Assembly (NCBI GenBank): GCA_964017155.1
Contig: OZ024861.1
Coordinates: 31,701,877 to 31,765,876 of the forward strand
Direction of reading: 5' to 3'
Length of the DNA: 64,000 nt
From: Oasisia sp. SBJ-2009
Lineage: Eukaryota > Annelida > Polychaeta > Sabellida > Siboglinidae
The stretch's first letter is position 1, and every line of letters starts with the position of its first letter. Below the pieces are notes generated by a model, which was given only the letters and a program-made list of their open reading frames with translations, was not told the origin of the DNA and made no database searches. The position numbers and the translations under genes are program-made. Shown in pieces: positions 32,712 to 41,847 of the stretch.

Positions 32712-32990
32712 GAGGAGTGGTGGTCGCGCGGTAGAGCGCCGGACTGTCAATCGAGGGGACGATGGTTCAATCCCACCTACCGCCGTTTCGAAACTTAGGC
32801 AATTTCGTTCACCTCACATTGCCTGTGTCTTTCGGAAGAGACACTAAAAGCCGGTGGTCCCTTCTATCTGGTGTCTATGCCAGGGGAAGTAAAAGATCCC
32901 ACACAGGGGGTAAATGTGTAACCTGTAGTGGACTCAGTAATTCTAGAGAAGGACAACTCTGAAAAACCAAGCTCGACAATACTCTAGTCA
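32712..32990 (+). mobile_element. SINE family A, tRNA-derived, full copy
   Basis: A-box region GCGCGGTAGAGCGCCGG and B-box GATGGTTCAATCCC lie at the tRNA spacing. The body has TCTTTCGGAAGAGACACTAA and GGGGAAGTAAAAGATCCC, which from memory resembles SINEs of the Meta-domain group. A second copy is at 62507. Confidence 0.8.
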
Positions 32991-33025
32991 CAAATATGTG
33001 GCTAACATAGAGTGATGAGCTAACC

Positions 33026-33028
<3 letters not shown>

Positions 33029-33087
<59 letters not shown>
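33029..33087. repeat. (GA)n microsatellite
   Basis: About 29 uninterrupted GA units just after the SINE. Confidence 0.97.
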
Positions 33088-33088
<1 letters not shown>

Positions 33089-33129
33089 TAGGAGCGCGTC
33101 CCAAAGAACCCGCAATCAGATGGGAACCA

Positions 33130-33325
33130 TTTACAACCGAGTGCATTGATTAGTGAACGAAGGCCACAACATCACGGCCATAGAAGCAACAGTGTTCGCT
33201 AGACAGAACAACTTCTGGCGAAGAAAAATTAGAAAGAGCTGTCTAGTGATCAATCGAGATTCCGGATACAACCTAGCCTCGACTTCCCAAGCTCCGTGAG
33301 GTAAATATCCGCCTGAGATATTAAT
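33130..33325 (+). pseudogene. Penelope-like element C-terminus, second copy
   Basis: The plus strand encodes VNEGHNITAIEATVFARQNN then FWRRKIRKSCLVINRDSGYN, homologous to the minus-strand copy at 32395. The two copies face each other across the SINE and GA repeat. Confidence 0.65.
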
Positions 33326-33663
33326 GCTCACAAAATGTTGCGACCCGCGTGGATACCCCCCAGAATAAAGTAGCTCTCAGGCCAACTATGAAATAATAAA
33401 AAAAAGTCAGCCCTAACCAGCAATCCAATGCTGGCGAAAGTGCCGAGAAGACACCGAAAGGTCCATAGGAGGACAAAGTGGATCGGAAAGTTGTCTTGAA
33501 TTTTATTTACTGTTATGAATTTAACCGAATCCGGTAGCAACATCCATGCCGATATCAGTAAGCCAGTCGTTTGTTTATTGTCAACGATTGAAACGAAATA
33601 TATTAACCACGCGGTCCAAACTGCACGCGCGCATAAAAAACAGTCTAAGTAGGGGCAATTGTA

Positions 33664-33775
33664 AGTTTAAATAGTGCAGTATCCAGTCCTCGTAATTGCT
33701 CAAGGCGCTTTACACTTTACTTCCCTGGCAGACCTGTTCAGTAAAACACCGTCTCGGTTTCTCTGGATAGTAACG
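33664..33775 (-). mobile_element. SINE family B tail fragment
   Basis: The reverse complement contains AAAGCGCCTTGAGCAATTAC and GGACTGGATACTGC, matching the tail of the 25027 copy. Confidence 0.7.
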
Positions 33776-34990
33776 TTTTTACATATATTAAATGCACACG
33801 TAATAGACAGACCGCCGTTGTGGTGTCTTCTAAATGTCCATTGCTTCATAAAAATGGCGTGAATATTGTTTTGCCTAGCACGCATCGCAACGTATCGCGA
33901 TACGGATCTTGTGCATTGTGTGCCGTAAGCGGTGTGCGTCGTTCCGGTGACGTGGGACCAGATTCGGCAAAACGCATACCTCGCATGCGTGTTGTGCCCG
34001 CTTTTATCTCCTCATACATACGTCACGCTCGGGCTGAGTTTCCACAAAACGCATACAGCGTACGTATGTTCATTTGTTATTTAAAAGTTGCGTAATAACA
34101 ATTGTATTGGAACACTTGACGGAAACTATTTTAGTAATAACCGGGAATCGTGGCAGCAGATTCGTGCCGAATACGACCCCGGTCGAATCTGAGATCACGA
34201 CACCGGCAAAAATAATTACCCGTGTAATTCAATATAGCCAGCAGTTGAAAGTCCACCGCCTTCAAGCGACCGGTGTCGTCGGGGAGATATGCCTGTTGGC
34301 CTCGTCCTGTTAGCCTCGTCCTGTGACGTCACACACATTGAACTTGTGAGTAAGTACAATGATCAATAATATAATTATAACGACTCGAGGACAAGTGCAA
34401 TAAATCAACCGAACCAAGCCAAGCGAGACAGCTACCCCTCATAAACTAGGCCAACTGAATCGATGACCGACCAAGCGTCAACTGACGTTACAAGGCGGAA
34501 ATGACTGCGTTTGTGCAAATACTTTATTTTCTAATGTTCGTTTTGTATTTAATCTGTGTGGTGTGTATCACACGTTTACTCTAATCTTTATACATAAATA
34601 AATTAAACGCATCGTCATATGCTTGCGTTAAACAGATCGACACGCAGCAGGTATATTTCACGCATGACTGCTCACGTCAGTTCATGCCAGTACTTGACAG
34701 GAGCTATATTTATGTTCTACGGCATATAACATACAATGGCGTCGTGAGGAACGGTTCGAACTGCCTAATTTGTGAGCAGTGTCAGTGTTCATTTCAATTC
34801 CTCTGAAATTGCCTGCTTCAGTTTGTTGTTGCGGCACATGCGACTGTACGTAATTCGGTCGTAATGTCAACAGGTTTTATAACGATACTTCTATAGGCCT
34901 AGTGTCAATTTAATGAGTACGAAAATTACACGTGATCGGCTAAATACGGCACACACGTCATTTCTATCGCCATATTGGTGTTATGATATT
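33776..34990. other. Intergenic, no gene recognised
   Basis: Less AT-rich than the introns. Contains GCAACGTATCGCGATACGGA near 33888, similar to the CATCGCAATACGATAC termini of MITE C, so another MITE end may be present. Nothing else is supported. Confidence 0.4.
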
Positions 34991-35150
34991 TTGCCATTTC
35001 ATTCATCATCCGGTGCACGATCGCATGCGGTACCCAACGACCTGAACGAACTGGGTACGGGTGTAACTGCCACGGCAGAAACTTCCGTTGTACGTTGTGT
35101 AGGTTTCCACCCAACAAAACCTCATCTAGTAGGTGGGAACTATTGTGCAG
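34991..35150 (+). pseudogene. Possible WD40-repeat exon fragment
   Basis: The plus frame gives VRCVGFHPTKPHLVGGNYCA followed by GQ. FHP-KP-L--GG---G is the typical start of a WD40 blade as in dynein intermediate-chain-like proteins. AG|GTCAGT at 35150 could be a donor and GTTGTGTAG at 35101 an acceptor. No partner exon is recognised within the window, so this may be an orphan fragment. Confidence 0.25.
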
Positions 35151-35317
35151 GTCAGTTGCTATTTTAAATTGTTTGCTTATTGCAAAACGGACAATCGCTT
35201 GCGTGCCCCATTCATGTCTTTACAAAAACGCGTGACCATGTCATGTATCTATTAACCATGCGTGTCTGCAATATAGGTCCACGTGTCTAACACGCCACGC
35301 ATTCGCCTATTACGGCT

Positions 35318-35525
<208 letters not shown>

Positions 35526-36343
35526 TGTCGCCCGCATCATCTTCTGTGTTTAATTTTGCTATGTTTAAATGTGGTTTAGATCTTATTTACTTTAGATAAA
35601 TTATTATTTATGCTATGAAAGTATATTGGTGTTTGCTCCAGGTGGAGACGGGGGTTGCCCGCACCAACCAGGGAGTGGAATCGTGTGTGCTACTGTCTTT
35701 TTCTTACTGTGTCTATTGTGAGGCCTTTGGTACACAAGTGTTTGGTGGTGGTGTAATCCGTGGGCGGATACAAACAAAACGGGGGCAGATGTCATGGACA
35801 GGCCATGATAACGATTAATTATTTCCTTAAAGCCACCTGGCGATTAACGGTTAGTGAGTAGCAGTGACAATAGGTGGCACTGCAGTTGGTTCGGTGGTAT
35901 TTGGGAGTCGCGCGGGAGGAAGGCCCTGGGCTCGAAACTTGCAAACAACGAAGTCGAGTAACCAACCGCATGTACGTTACGAGTTGCGGGTAGATGTGAC
36001 GAATTATCTTGAAAGATTTGCGTGGGCTGCTCTAACGAATGCTTTGGAAGCAAGAAGCCTGAGAATAGTCCTGACGTCTGACTGTGGGGTCTTGTCTTGT
36101 CTTGTCTTGTCTTGTCTTGTCTTGTCTTGTCTTGTCTTGTCTTGTCTTGTCTTGTCTTGTCTTGTCTTGTCTTGTCTTGTCTTGTCTTGTCTTGTCTTGT
36201 CTTGTCTTGTCTTGTCTTGTCTTGTCTTGTCTTGTCTTGTCTTGTCTTGTCTTGTCTTGTCTTGTCTTGTCTTGTCTTGTCTTGTCTTGTGTAAATAAAG
36301 AATTGGGAAACGATGATCCAGCGCTCGGCGTCCATCCTTGACA
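35526..36343 (+). repeat. 5' LTR, 818 bp, with (CTTGT)40
   Basis: Starts TGTCGCCCGCATCATC and ends CATCCTTGACA. Contains 40 perfect CTTGT units at 36091-36290 and then GTAAATAAAG, whose AATAAA (36294) is the likely poly(A) signal. It matches the 3' LTR closely outside the repeat. Confidence 0.92.
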
Positions 36344-36345
36344 AC

Positions 36346-36362
36346 TGGTGTCAGAAGTGTGG
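36346..36362 (+). promoter_or_regulatory. Primer-binding-site-like sequence
   Basis: TGGTGTCAGAAGTGTGG starts two bases after the LTR, with the TGG expected to pair with a tRNA CCA end. This form is common in Ty3/gypsy-group elements; the cognate tRNA was not determined. Confidence 0.7.
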
Positions 36363-36664
36363 ATACATACAGGTTGTATATTATATAGTGTTATCATCCG
36401 CACTAAGCAAAGTTGCAGCTGTATACAGTGGGCGTATGTCAGTTGGTGAATGATTATGAGTTAGATGTCTGTCATCTAAGTAATGTTATTGTAACCACAT
36501 TTGGTTAGAGGGTTTATTTTATAATGGTTTACGTTGTTATGTTAGTCCGTGATTTGATATCCTGATGTTTGTTGTGTCTGTCCAGTCACATCTCTCAGTG
36601 AGTTGACACCAATCTTTGAAATTTGGTTGATCTTTTAATTAACTTGTCATTTCTTTCCATCAAC

Positions 36665-37790
36665 ATGACTGATGAACAAATTGCCGCTTTAATTGCACAG
36701 TCAAACGCAGCTTTAGCAGCAACATTGGCTGGTGTCATTCACCAGTTCAGGGCCCCACTTACTCCAACAATTAAGCTGGCCAAATTTATGGGCCATATTA
36801 TGACTGCTGGTGATTCAACTCTGGTTGAGTGGTTGGACCAGTTTGATATGTAGGTACGTCAGGCAGAGGTGAGTGATGTTGATAAGGCAGTGGTAATGTT
36901 TGACCACCTAGGAGGGTGCGCACGGGAGGAAGTGTTTTGCCACTCTGATGCGGTGCGAAATGATTATGGTGCTTTGGTTGCACTGCTGAAATTGCATTTC
37001 GCACCACACGAAACAGTGCATTCATTGAGTGCAGAGTTCTGTGCTCAGGTGCAGTTGCCTGGAGAGACTCTGGCTGAATACAGCAGAGTGCTCATGGGAT
37101 TGCGCAATCGAATGGAGAAGGCAGCGGCCACTGGTGTAGAGGGTCATGAACTGGCCCTACTGCGAGACACTGCTCTGAAGTATCAGTTTATTGAGGGCGT
37201 TCAGGAGCAGTCTGTTCGTCGAGAGCTGAGGCGGATTGCTTTTCATTCTGCAGGCTCGCCCTTTCACCACACGCGGAATGAGGCCCTGTATCTGTTTGAT
37301 AATGAAGAACACCCTGGTGCCCTGCAAGGGGGAGATTTGTCTCTCAGCTGGGCAAATACAGGTGGTGATAGAGCAGTTGCCCAGTCTGGCTGGCCAACAT
37401 CAGTTAGCAGCGCAGGCTCGACCAGGCCATCCCCCGAGACGGCTCATGTTTCTATTGTAGGGAACATGGTAATTTCGTCAGAAAATGTCCCAACAAGAGG
37501 ACTCCATCCGCACCACTTAGTCGCAGGGGTAGCTCCTGTTTCTGTTGTAAGCAGGAGGGCCACTTTGTCCGCGATTGCCCGCAGAAGAAGTGTGTAAGTG
37601 TGAGGAGCAGAGGGCCTGAGCAGATCAGTGCTCAAGTGACACATCTGGCTAGTGATCAGATAGATGGAGCTTTATCTAAGGGGGTGACAGAGAGCAGAAG
37701 GGAGGATTGTAGAGTTGGAAGGGAGGTTGTTGGAGGCAGATACCTTGGAGGTACAGCTCCGCCCTACAGGCTGGCCAGGAGCAGATGAGG
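36665..37790 (+). pseudogene. Gag-like region with two CCHC knuckles, broken
   Basis: From the ATG at 36665 the frame runs 62 codons to an in-frame TAG at 36851 and then continues in the same frame to about 37440. The Leu/Phe/Trp pattern resembles the retrotransposon gag domain. The frame then shifts: two zinc knuckles, CX2CX4HX4C, lie in another frame at 37447 and 37537 (CFYCREHGNFVRKC, CFCCKQEGHFVRDC). Thus at least one stop and one frameshift separate the parts. The region may be dead, or may use read-through and frameshifting. The knuckles would bind the element RNA. Confidence 0.75.
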
Positions 37791-38246
37791 AGGCAGGGGG
37801 AGGAACTGCACAGGGTAGTAAGGGAGAAAAGGGGTTTTGCAGAGAGGCTGGAAAAAGCCAATGGTGAAATATCGGCGTTGAGAGGTAATGTGGAATCTGC
37901 CCGGGCTGATGCGATGGTGGTCAGCAGTAAGAATTCTCAACTGCTTAGCCAGTTGAAAGGCAATCAGGTTGCGTATGGAGCCCTGGTGGCGCAGCTCAGA
38001 CAAATGCACGAGGAGCTTGGTGAGCAGAAAAGCCAGTTCTGCAAACAGGTGGCCGAGCTGAAGAGCCATCTGTCCGCTATCTGCATCAACAGAGATGCCA
38101 CAGTTTGTCTGTGTGAGACCACTCAGGTGGATGCAGAGCTGTTCCAAAGCCAGGTGGAGAGGCTGGAATATGAGAGGTGCGAGTTGACTGTGAGCAGAAA
38201 ACATCGGAATTGGCTGGCTGCATGGATCTGTATATATATATCCTGA
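37690..38246 (+). CDS. Coiled-coil ORF of the LTR element
   Basis: The main ORF (ATG at 37785, 153 codons) is rich in Glu, Gln, Arg and Leu with heptad-like spacing (EKRGFAERLEKANGEISALR, then QLRQMHEELGEQKSQF). The start overlaps the stop of the knuckle frame (TGA/ATG overlap). The preceding bases in a third frame (RIVELEGRLLEADTLEVQL) are also coiled-coil-like, so the coil probably began near 37690 and a one-base shift broke it near 37755. The function is unknown; self-assembly is an inference. Confidence 0.55.
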
Positions 38247-38260
38247 GCACAGTAACCAAG

Positions 38261-38515
38261 GTAGCTTGCCTGCACGAGCGGGACGGGGGTGACCCACTAC
38301 CTTCCACTAATGCTAGTATTTGTTTGGGGTAGCTTGCCTGCACGAGCGGGACGGGGGTGACCCACTACCTTCCACTCATACTAGTGTAGGTCCTTCTACC
38401 ATCGATCTCGGGGTAGGTCTGTATTTCTTTCATTGTAGGTGGAGCCACTGAGTGAGAGTAGCTTGCCTGCACGAGCGGGACGGGGGTGACCCACTACTTT
38501 CCACTCATACTAGTT
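38261..38515 (+). repeat. Three spaced copies of a 48-bp repeat
   Basis: GTAGCTTGCCTGCACGAGCG, GGACGGGGGTGACCCACTAC and CTTCCACT recur nearly identically at 38261, 38329 and 38458, spaced by 68 and 129 bases, just upstream of the SGNH ORF. They could be regulatory, packaging or recombination sequence; there is no direct evidence. Confidence 0.9.
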
Positions 38516-38531
38516 TTACTTGTTCCAGGTA

Positions 38532-39140
38532 ATGGCTGAGCTCAAGCCAAAGGTGATGCTTTTTGGGCATTCGTTTGTAAAGCGACTGTCGTGTCGCTCG
38601 GAGCGCATGGGTGAGTCTGTCTCACATACCCTGGGGGTGGAGGCCGGCTGTGCCATGTCCAGCTTTGGCCAGGGTGGCTTGACCTTTGACAAGATCTTCT
38701 TGGACCCTGGACGCTATACACCACGTATACTGGTATGTGGCCAGCCTGACCTCCTAATTGTGGATGTGGGGTCTAACGACCTTGGCGCAGTGGACACATC
38801 TATTGCCGAGGTCGTGGACAATGCCCTCAGGGTCCTGGGGATGTTAGATGCCCATGGTGTTTTCCCACAGAGGATCCTCTTTATGTCAGTGATTCAGCGG
38901 ACTGCTGGGGGGATGCATGGCGGGGTAGCTCTAAGGACCTACAATCATACGGTCAAAGCCTATAATGCTCGGCTAGCGACATGCCTGACCCAATATCCTC
39001 ACATCAGTATAGTCTCACAAACCAAAATTAATTACCAAAAACGTCTCTGTAGGGTCGGGTGTCATCTCACTGAGGAGGGGTTAACTAAGTATGGGTTTGG
39101 AGTGAGGCAGAGCATACTACATTATCTGACTTCGTGTTAA
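38532..39140 (+). CDS. SGNH/GDSL-hydrolase-like ORF in the LTR element
   Basis: An intact 202-codon ORF. SGNH blocks are visible: block I VMLFGHSFVKRL with the candidate nucleophile Ser (GHS instead of GDS), a Gly in SSFGQGGLTFD (block II), GSNDL in LLIVDVGSNDLG (block III, GxND), and GCHLTEEG near the C-terminus (block V, His). The Asp usually three residues before the His is Val. Such domains act as esterases or acyl hydrolases and occur as accessory ORFs in some retroelements (for example CR1-type ORF1 and, from memory, Ngaro elements). A splice-acceptor-like TTTACTTGTTCCAG ends just before the ATG, so expression from a spliced mRNA is possible. The ORF is intact while Gag is broken. Confidence 0.75.
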   Translation: MAELKPKVMLFGHSFVKRLSCRSERMGESVSHTLGVEAGCAMSSFGQGGLTFDKIFLDPGRYTPRILVCGQPDLLIVDVGSNDLGAVDTSIAEVVDNALRVLGMLDAHGVFPQRILFMSVIQRTAGGMHGGVALRTYNHTVKAYNARLATCLTQYPHISIVSQTKINYQKRLCRVGCHLTEEGLTKYGFGVRQSILHYLTSC

Positions 39141-39220
39141 AGGTTGGACGTGCCTACTCCCCAACTAGCTCAATTTTGTCTATCTCGCCATCTAAATGGT
39201 GAATGGTGTTTGCTCCATGT

Positions 39221-39230
39221 GGAGAGAAGG
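39221..39230 (+). promoter_or_regulatory. Polypurine tract before the 3' LTR
   Basis: GGAGAGAAGG lies three bases before the 3' LTR start at 39234, the expected place for plus-strand priming. Confidence 0.6.
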
Positions 39231-39233
39231 CCG

Positions 39234-39867
39234 AGTCGCCCGCATCATCTTCTGTGTTTAATTTTGCTATGCTTAAATGTGGTTTAGATCTTATTTACTT
39301 TAGATAAATTATTATTTATGCTATGAAAGTATATTGGTGTTTGCTCCAGGTGGAGACGGGGGTTGCCCGCACCAACCAGGGAGTGGAATCGTGTGTACTA
39401 CTGTCTTTTTCTTACTGTGTCTATTGTGAGGCCTTTGGTACACAAGTGTTTGGTGGTGGTGTAATCCGTGGGCGGATACAAACAAAACGGGGGCAGATGT
39501 CATGGACAGGCCATGATAACGATTAATTATTTCCTTAACGCCACCTGGCGATTAACGGTTAGTGAGTAGCAGTGACAATTGGTGGCACTGCAGTTGGTTC
39601 GGTGGTATTTGGGAGTCGCGCGGGAGGAAGGCCCGGGACTCGAGACTTGCAAACAACGAAGTCGAGTAACCAACCGCATGTACGTTACGAGTTGCGGGTA
39701 GATGTGACGAATTATCTTGAAAGATTTGCGTGGGCTGCTCTAACGAATGCTTTGGAAGCAAGAAGCCTGAGAATAGTCCTGACGTCTGACTATGGGGTCT
39801 TGTCTTGTCTTGTCTTGTGTAAATAAAGAATTGGGAAACGATGATCCAGCGCTCCGCGTCCATCCTT

Positions 39868-39871
<4 letters not shown>
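39234..39871 (+). repeat. 3' LTR, 638 bp, with (CTTGT)4
   Basis: Starts AGTCGCCCGCATC (first T changed to A) and ends CATCCTTGACA. Only four CTTGT units (39799-39818). About ten substitutions relative to the 5' LTR. Confidence 0.92.

Positions 39872-39932
<61 letters not shown>
39872..39932. repeat. (AT)n tract, right side of the insertion
   Basis: Pure TATATA directly after the 3' LTR, the other half of the target microsatellite. 39933-40070 is unassigned AT-rich DNA. Confidence 0.95.
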
Positions 39933-39935
<3 letters not shown>

Positions 39936-40073
39936 GTAGCATCAACTTTTGTGAAATTATATGTACATTATGGCCTCCTAACAAAAGTGCTATTTTATAT
40001 TCCCTCTTGTATCCTTGATGGTAACCACATGTTTTGTTATTTGTTTTCATACTAACCCACAACGAGGATGATC

Positions 40074-40545
40074 TCTCTCTTTCCATCTCTCTCTCTCCTC
40101 TCTCCTCTCCCCTCTCCCCTCTCCCCTCTCCCCTCTCCCCTCTCCCCTCTCCCCTCTCCCCGCTCCCCTCTCCCCTCTCCCCTCTCCCCTCTCCCCTCTC
40201 CCCTCTCCCCTCTCCCCTCTCCCCTCTCCCCTCTCCCCTCTCCCCTCTCCCCTCTCCCCTCTCCCCTCTCCCCTCTCCCCTCTCCCCTCTCCCCTCTCCC
40301 CTCTCCCCTCCCCCCTCCCCCCTCTCCCCTCTCCCCTCTCCCCACTCCCCTCTCCCCTCTCCCGTCTCCCCACTCCCCACTCCCCTCTCCCCTCTCCCCT
40401 CCCCCCTCCCTCCTCTCCCCTCTCCCCTCACCCCTCTCCCCTCTCCCCTCTCCCCACTCCCCTCTCCCCACTCCCCTCTCCTCTCTCCTCTCTCCTCTCT
40501 CTGTCTTTCTCTCTTTCTCTCTCTCTATCTCTATCTCTCCTCTCT
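40074..40545. repeat. (CCCCTCT)n heptanucleotide array
   Basis: More than 400 bases of near-perfect CCCCTCT units with a few CCCCACT and CCCCCCT variants. The minus strand reads (AGAGGGG)n with regular G4 runs. It ends about 320 bases before the glycosyltransferase start codon. The open frames across it are repeat artefacts. Confidence 0.95.
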
Positions 40546-40868
40546 CTCAACGTATAGCATATATGCCTAGTTAAGCCAAATACAACAACACCACACTCTG
40601 TAGCTATATTTATGAGGGGAAAGGCACGACGCGAGTGCGCACAGGTAACGTTTTGCGCGTTGCGTGCCCGGCCTATAACACAGCGGGGCACGATTCCGAT
40701 CCTCGGCTACGCAACTACTTCGTATTGATAATCCACTGCCGCATTTTTTCCTAGGGGAGCTGCGCGTGACTGTGCTGCCATAGAAACGAGAGGCGCCACG
40801 CGGCGGGTTTGGGAACAGTAGGCGTGTGGCCGTCTAGAAGCGGACTCCTCGAACCGTGGCCAGCGATA
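40546..40868 (+). promoter_or_regulatory. Probable promoter/5' UTR of the glycosyltransferase gene
   Basis: Markedly GC-richer than the surroundings, with CG dinucleotides (GCGCCACGCGGCGG) and no clear TATA box. This resembles a small CpG-type promoter just before the ATG at 40869. The transcription start is not determined. Confidence 0.45.
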
Positions 40869-41167
40869 ATGGACAAGCAGCCTGCAACTGACCCGTCTGT
40901 CCGGAGTCACACCTGTCGGTTGATCAAACGTGGGATGGTCATCGTCGTCGTTGTATTCGTCGTTGTCCAGCTTGTCTACGGTCTGTCGTTGCATCATCGC
41001 TGGCCATTCGCGGTGGTCATGGTTGAGCGAGTGTTCAACGTCAGCTTCAGCAGGAGAGGAGACGCGCGACTCGAAAACTGCCCCTCAGTGCCGCCCAGTC
41101 TCTGTAAGTTCCAGCTGCTGCACTCATTGGTTGAGAGGGCAGACTGCCACATTCACAGACTGGGATG

Positions 41168-41220
<53 letters not shown>

Positions 41221-41789
41221 CGTGCGTGCGTGAGTGAGTGAGTGAGTGAGTGCGTGCGTGCGTGCGTGCGTGCGTGCGTGTGTGTTTGTATGTGTGTGTG
41301 TGTTTGTGTGTGTGTGTGCGCGCACATGCGTGCGTGCGTATGCGTATGTATGTACTAATTTAGTCCACGTAATGGAGTTTAGCATAATGTGATTTATATT
41401 GATGAGAAGGTCTAGTCTAGTCACGACTCACAAAGACAGTTTATTCATGACTCTCGTGCATCATATCGCGACTCACCTGGATCACATCACGACCATTGCT
41501 GGGATAAAATATTCATGAATGAAAAAACCGCGAAATCCATATATAAATCATTGGGGACTGTTGGCAGCAAACTAATTAACGGAAATATAGATCACAGACA
41601 TAAATCAATAAAGGCATATGCAAAAACAAATCGCGTTGAGCACCGTATTGAGCATGGTCAAACTGATCAATTAATTCAGCGAAATTTACCTTTTCTACAG
41701 TAGACATTTAAAAGGTTGGGTGCAAAGTCTCGGAGGCGATTGAGTATTTTCTTGTCCTGTCGTGACGTAGGGGCTTGCTGAGGTGGGGT

Positions 41790-41847
<58 letters not shown>

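Larger units (their letters stand above)
35526..39871 (+). mobile_element. LTR retroelement lacking pol, carrying an SGNH-hydrolase ORF
   Basis: Two direct repeats (35526-36343 and 39234-39871) with TGTC...GACA ends flank a 2.9-kb interior. A TGG-starting primer-binding-like site follows the 5' LTR and a purine tract precedes the 3' LTR. The interior encodes a Gag-like region with two CCHC knuckles, a coiled-coil ORF, a block of three short repeats and an SGNH-hydrolase-like ORF. No protease, reverse transcriptase, RNase H or integrase motif is seen, so mobility would need enzymes in trans. The element sits inside an (AT)n tract on both sides. It is about 4.35 kb long and looks fairly young (about 1.6% LTR divergence outside the repeat). 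Confidence 0.88.

Noticed and set aside
32718..32785. Possible tRNA gene
   Set aside because: A and B boxes are present but the sequence continues into a SINE body found again at 62507, and the acceptor stem does not close.
35844..36403. Lys-Thr-Arg-Gln-Asp and Leu-Val-Leu-Ser-Cys repeat ORFs
   Set aside because: Translations of the CTTGT repeat in the 5' LTR.
40034..40574. Pro-Leu-Ser and Gly-Glu-Arg repeat ORFs
   Set aside because: Translations of the CCCCTCT array; all frames are open by composition.
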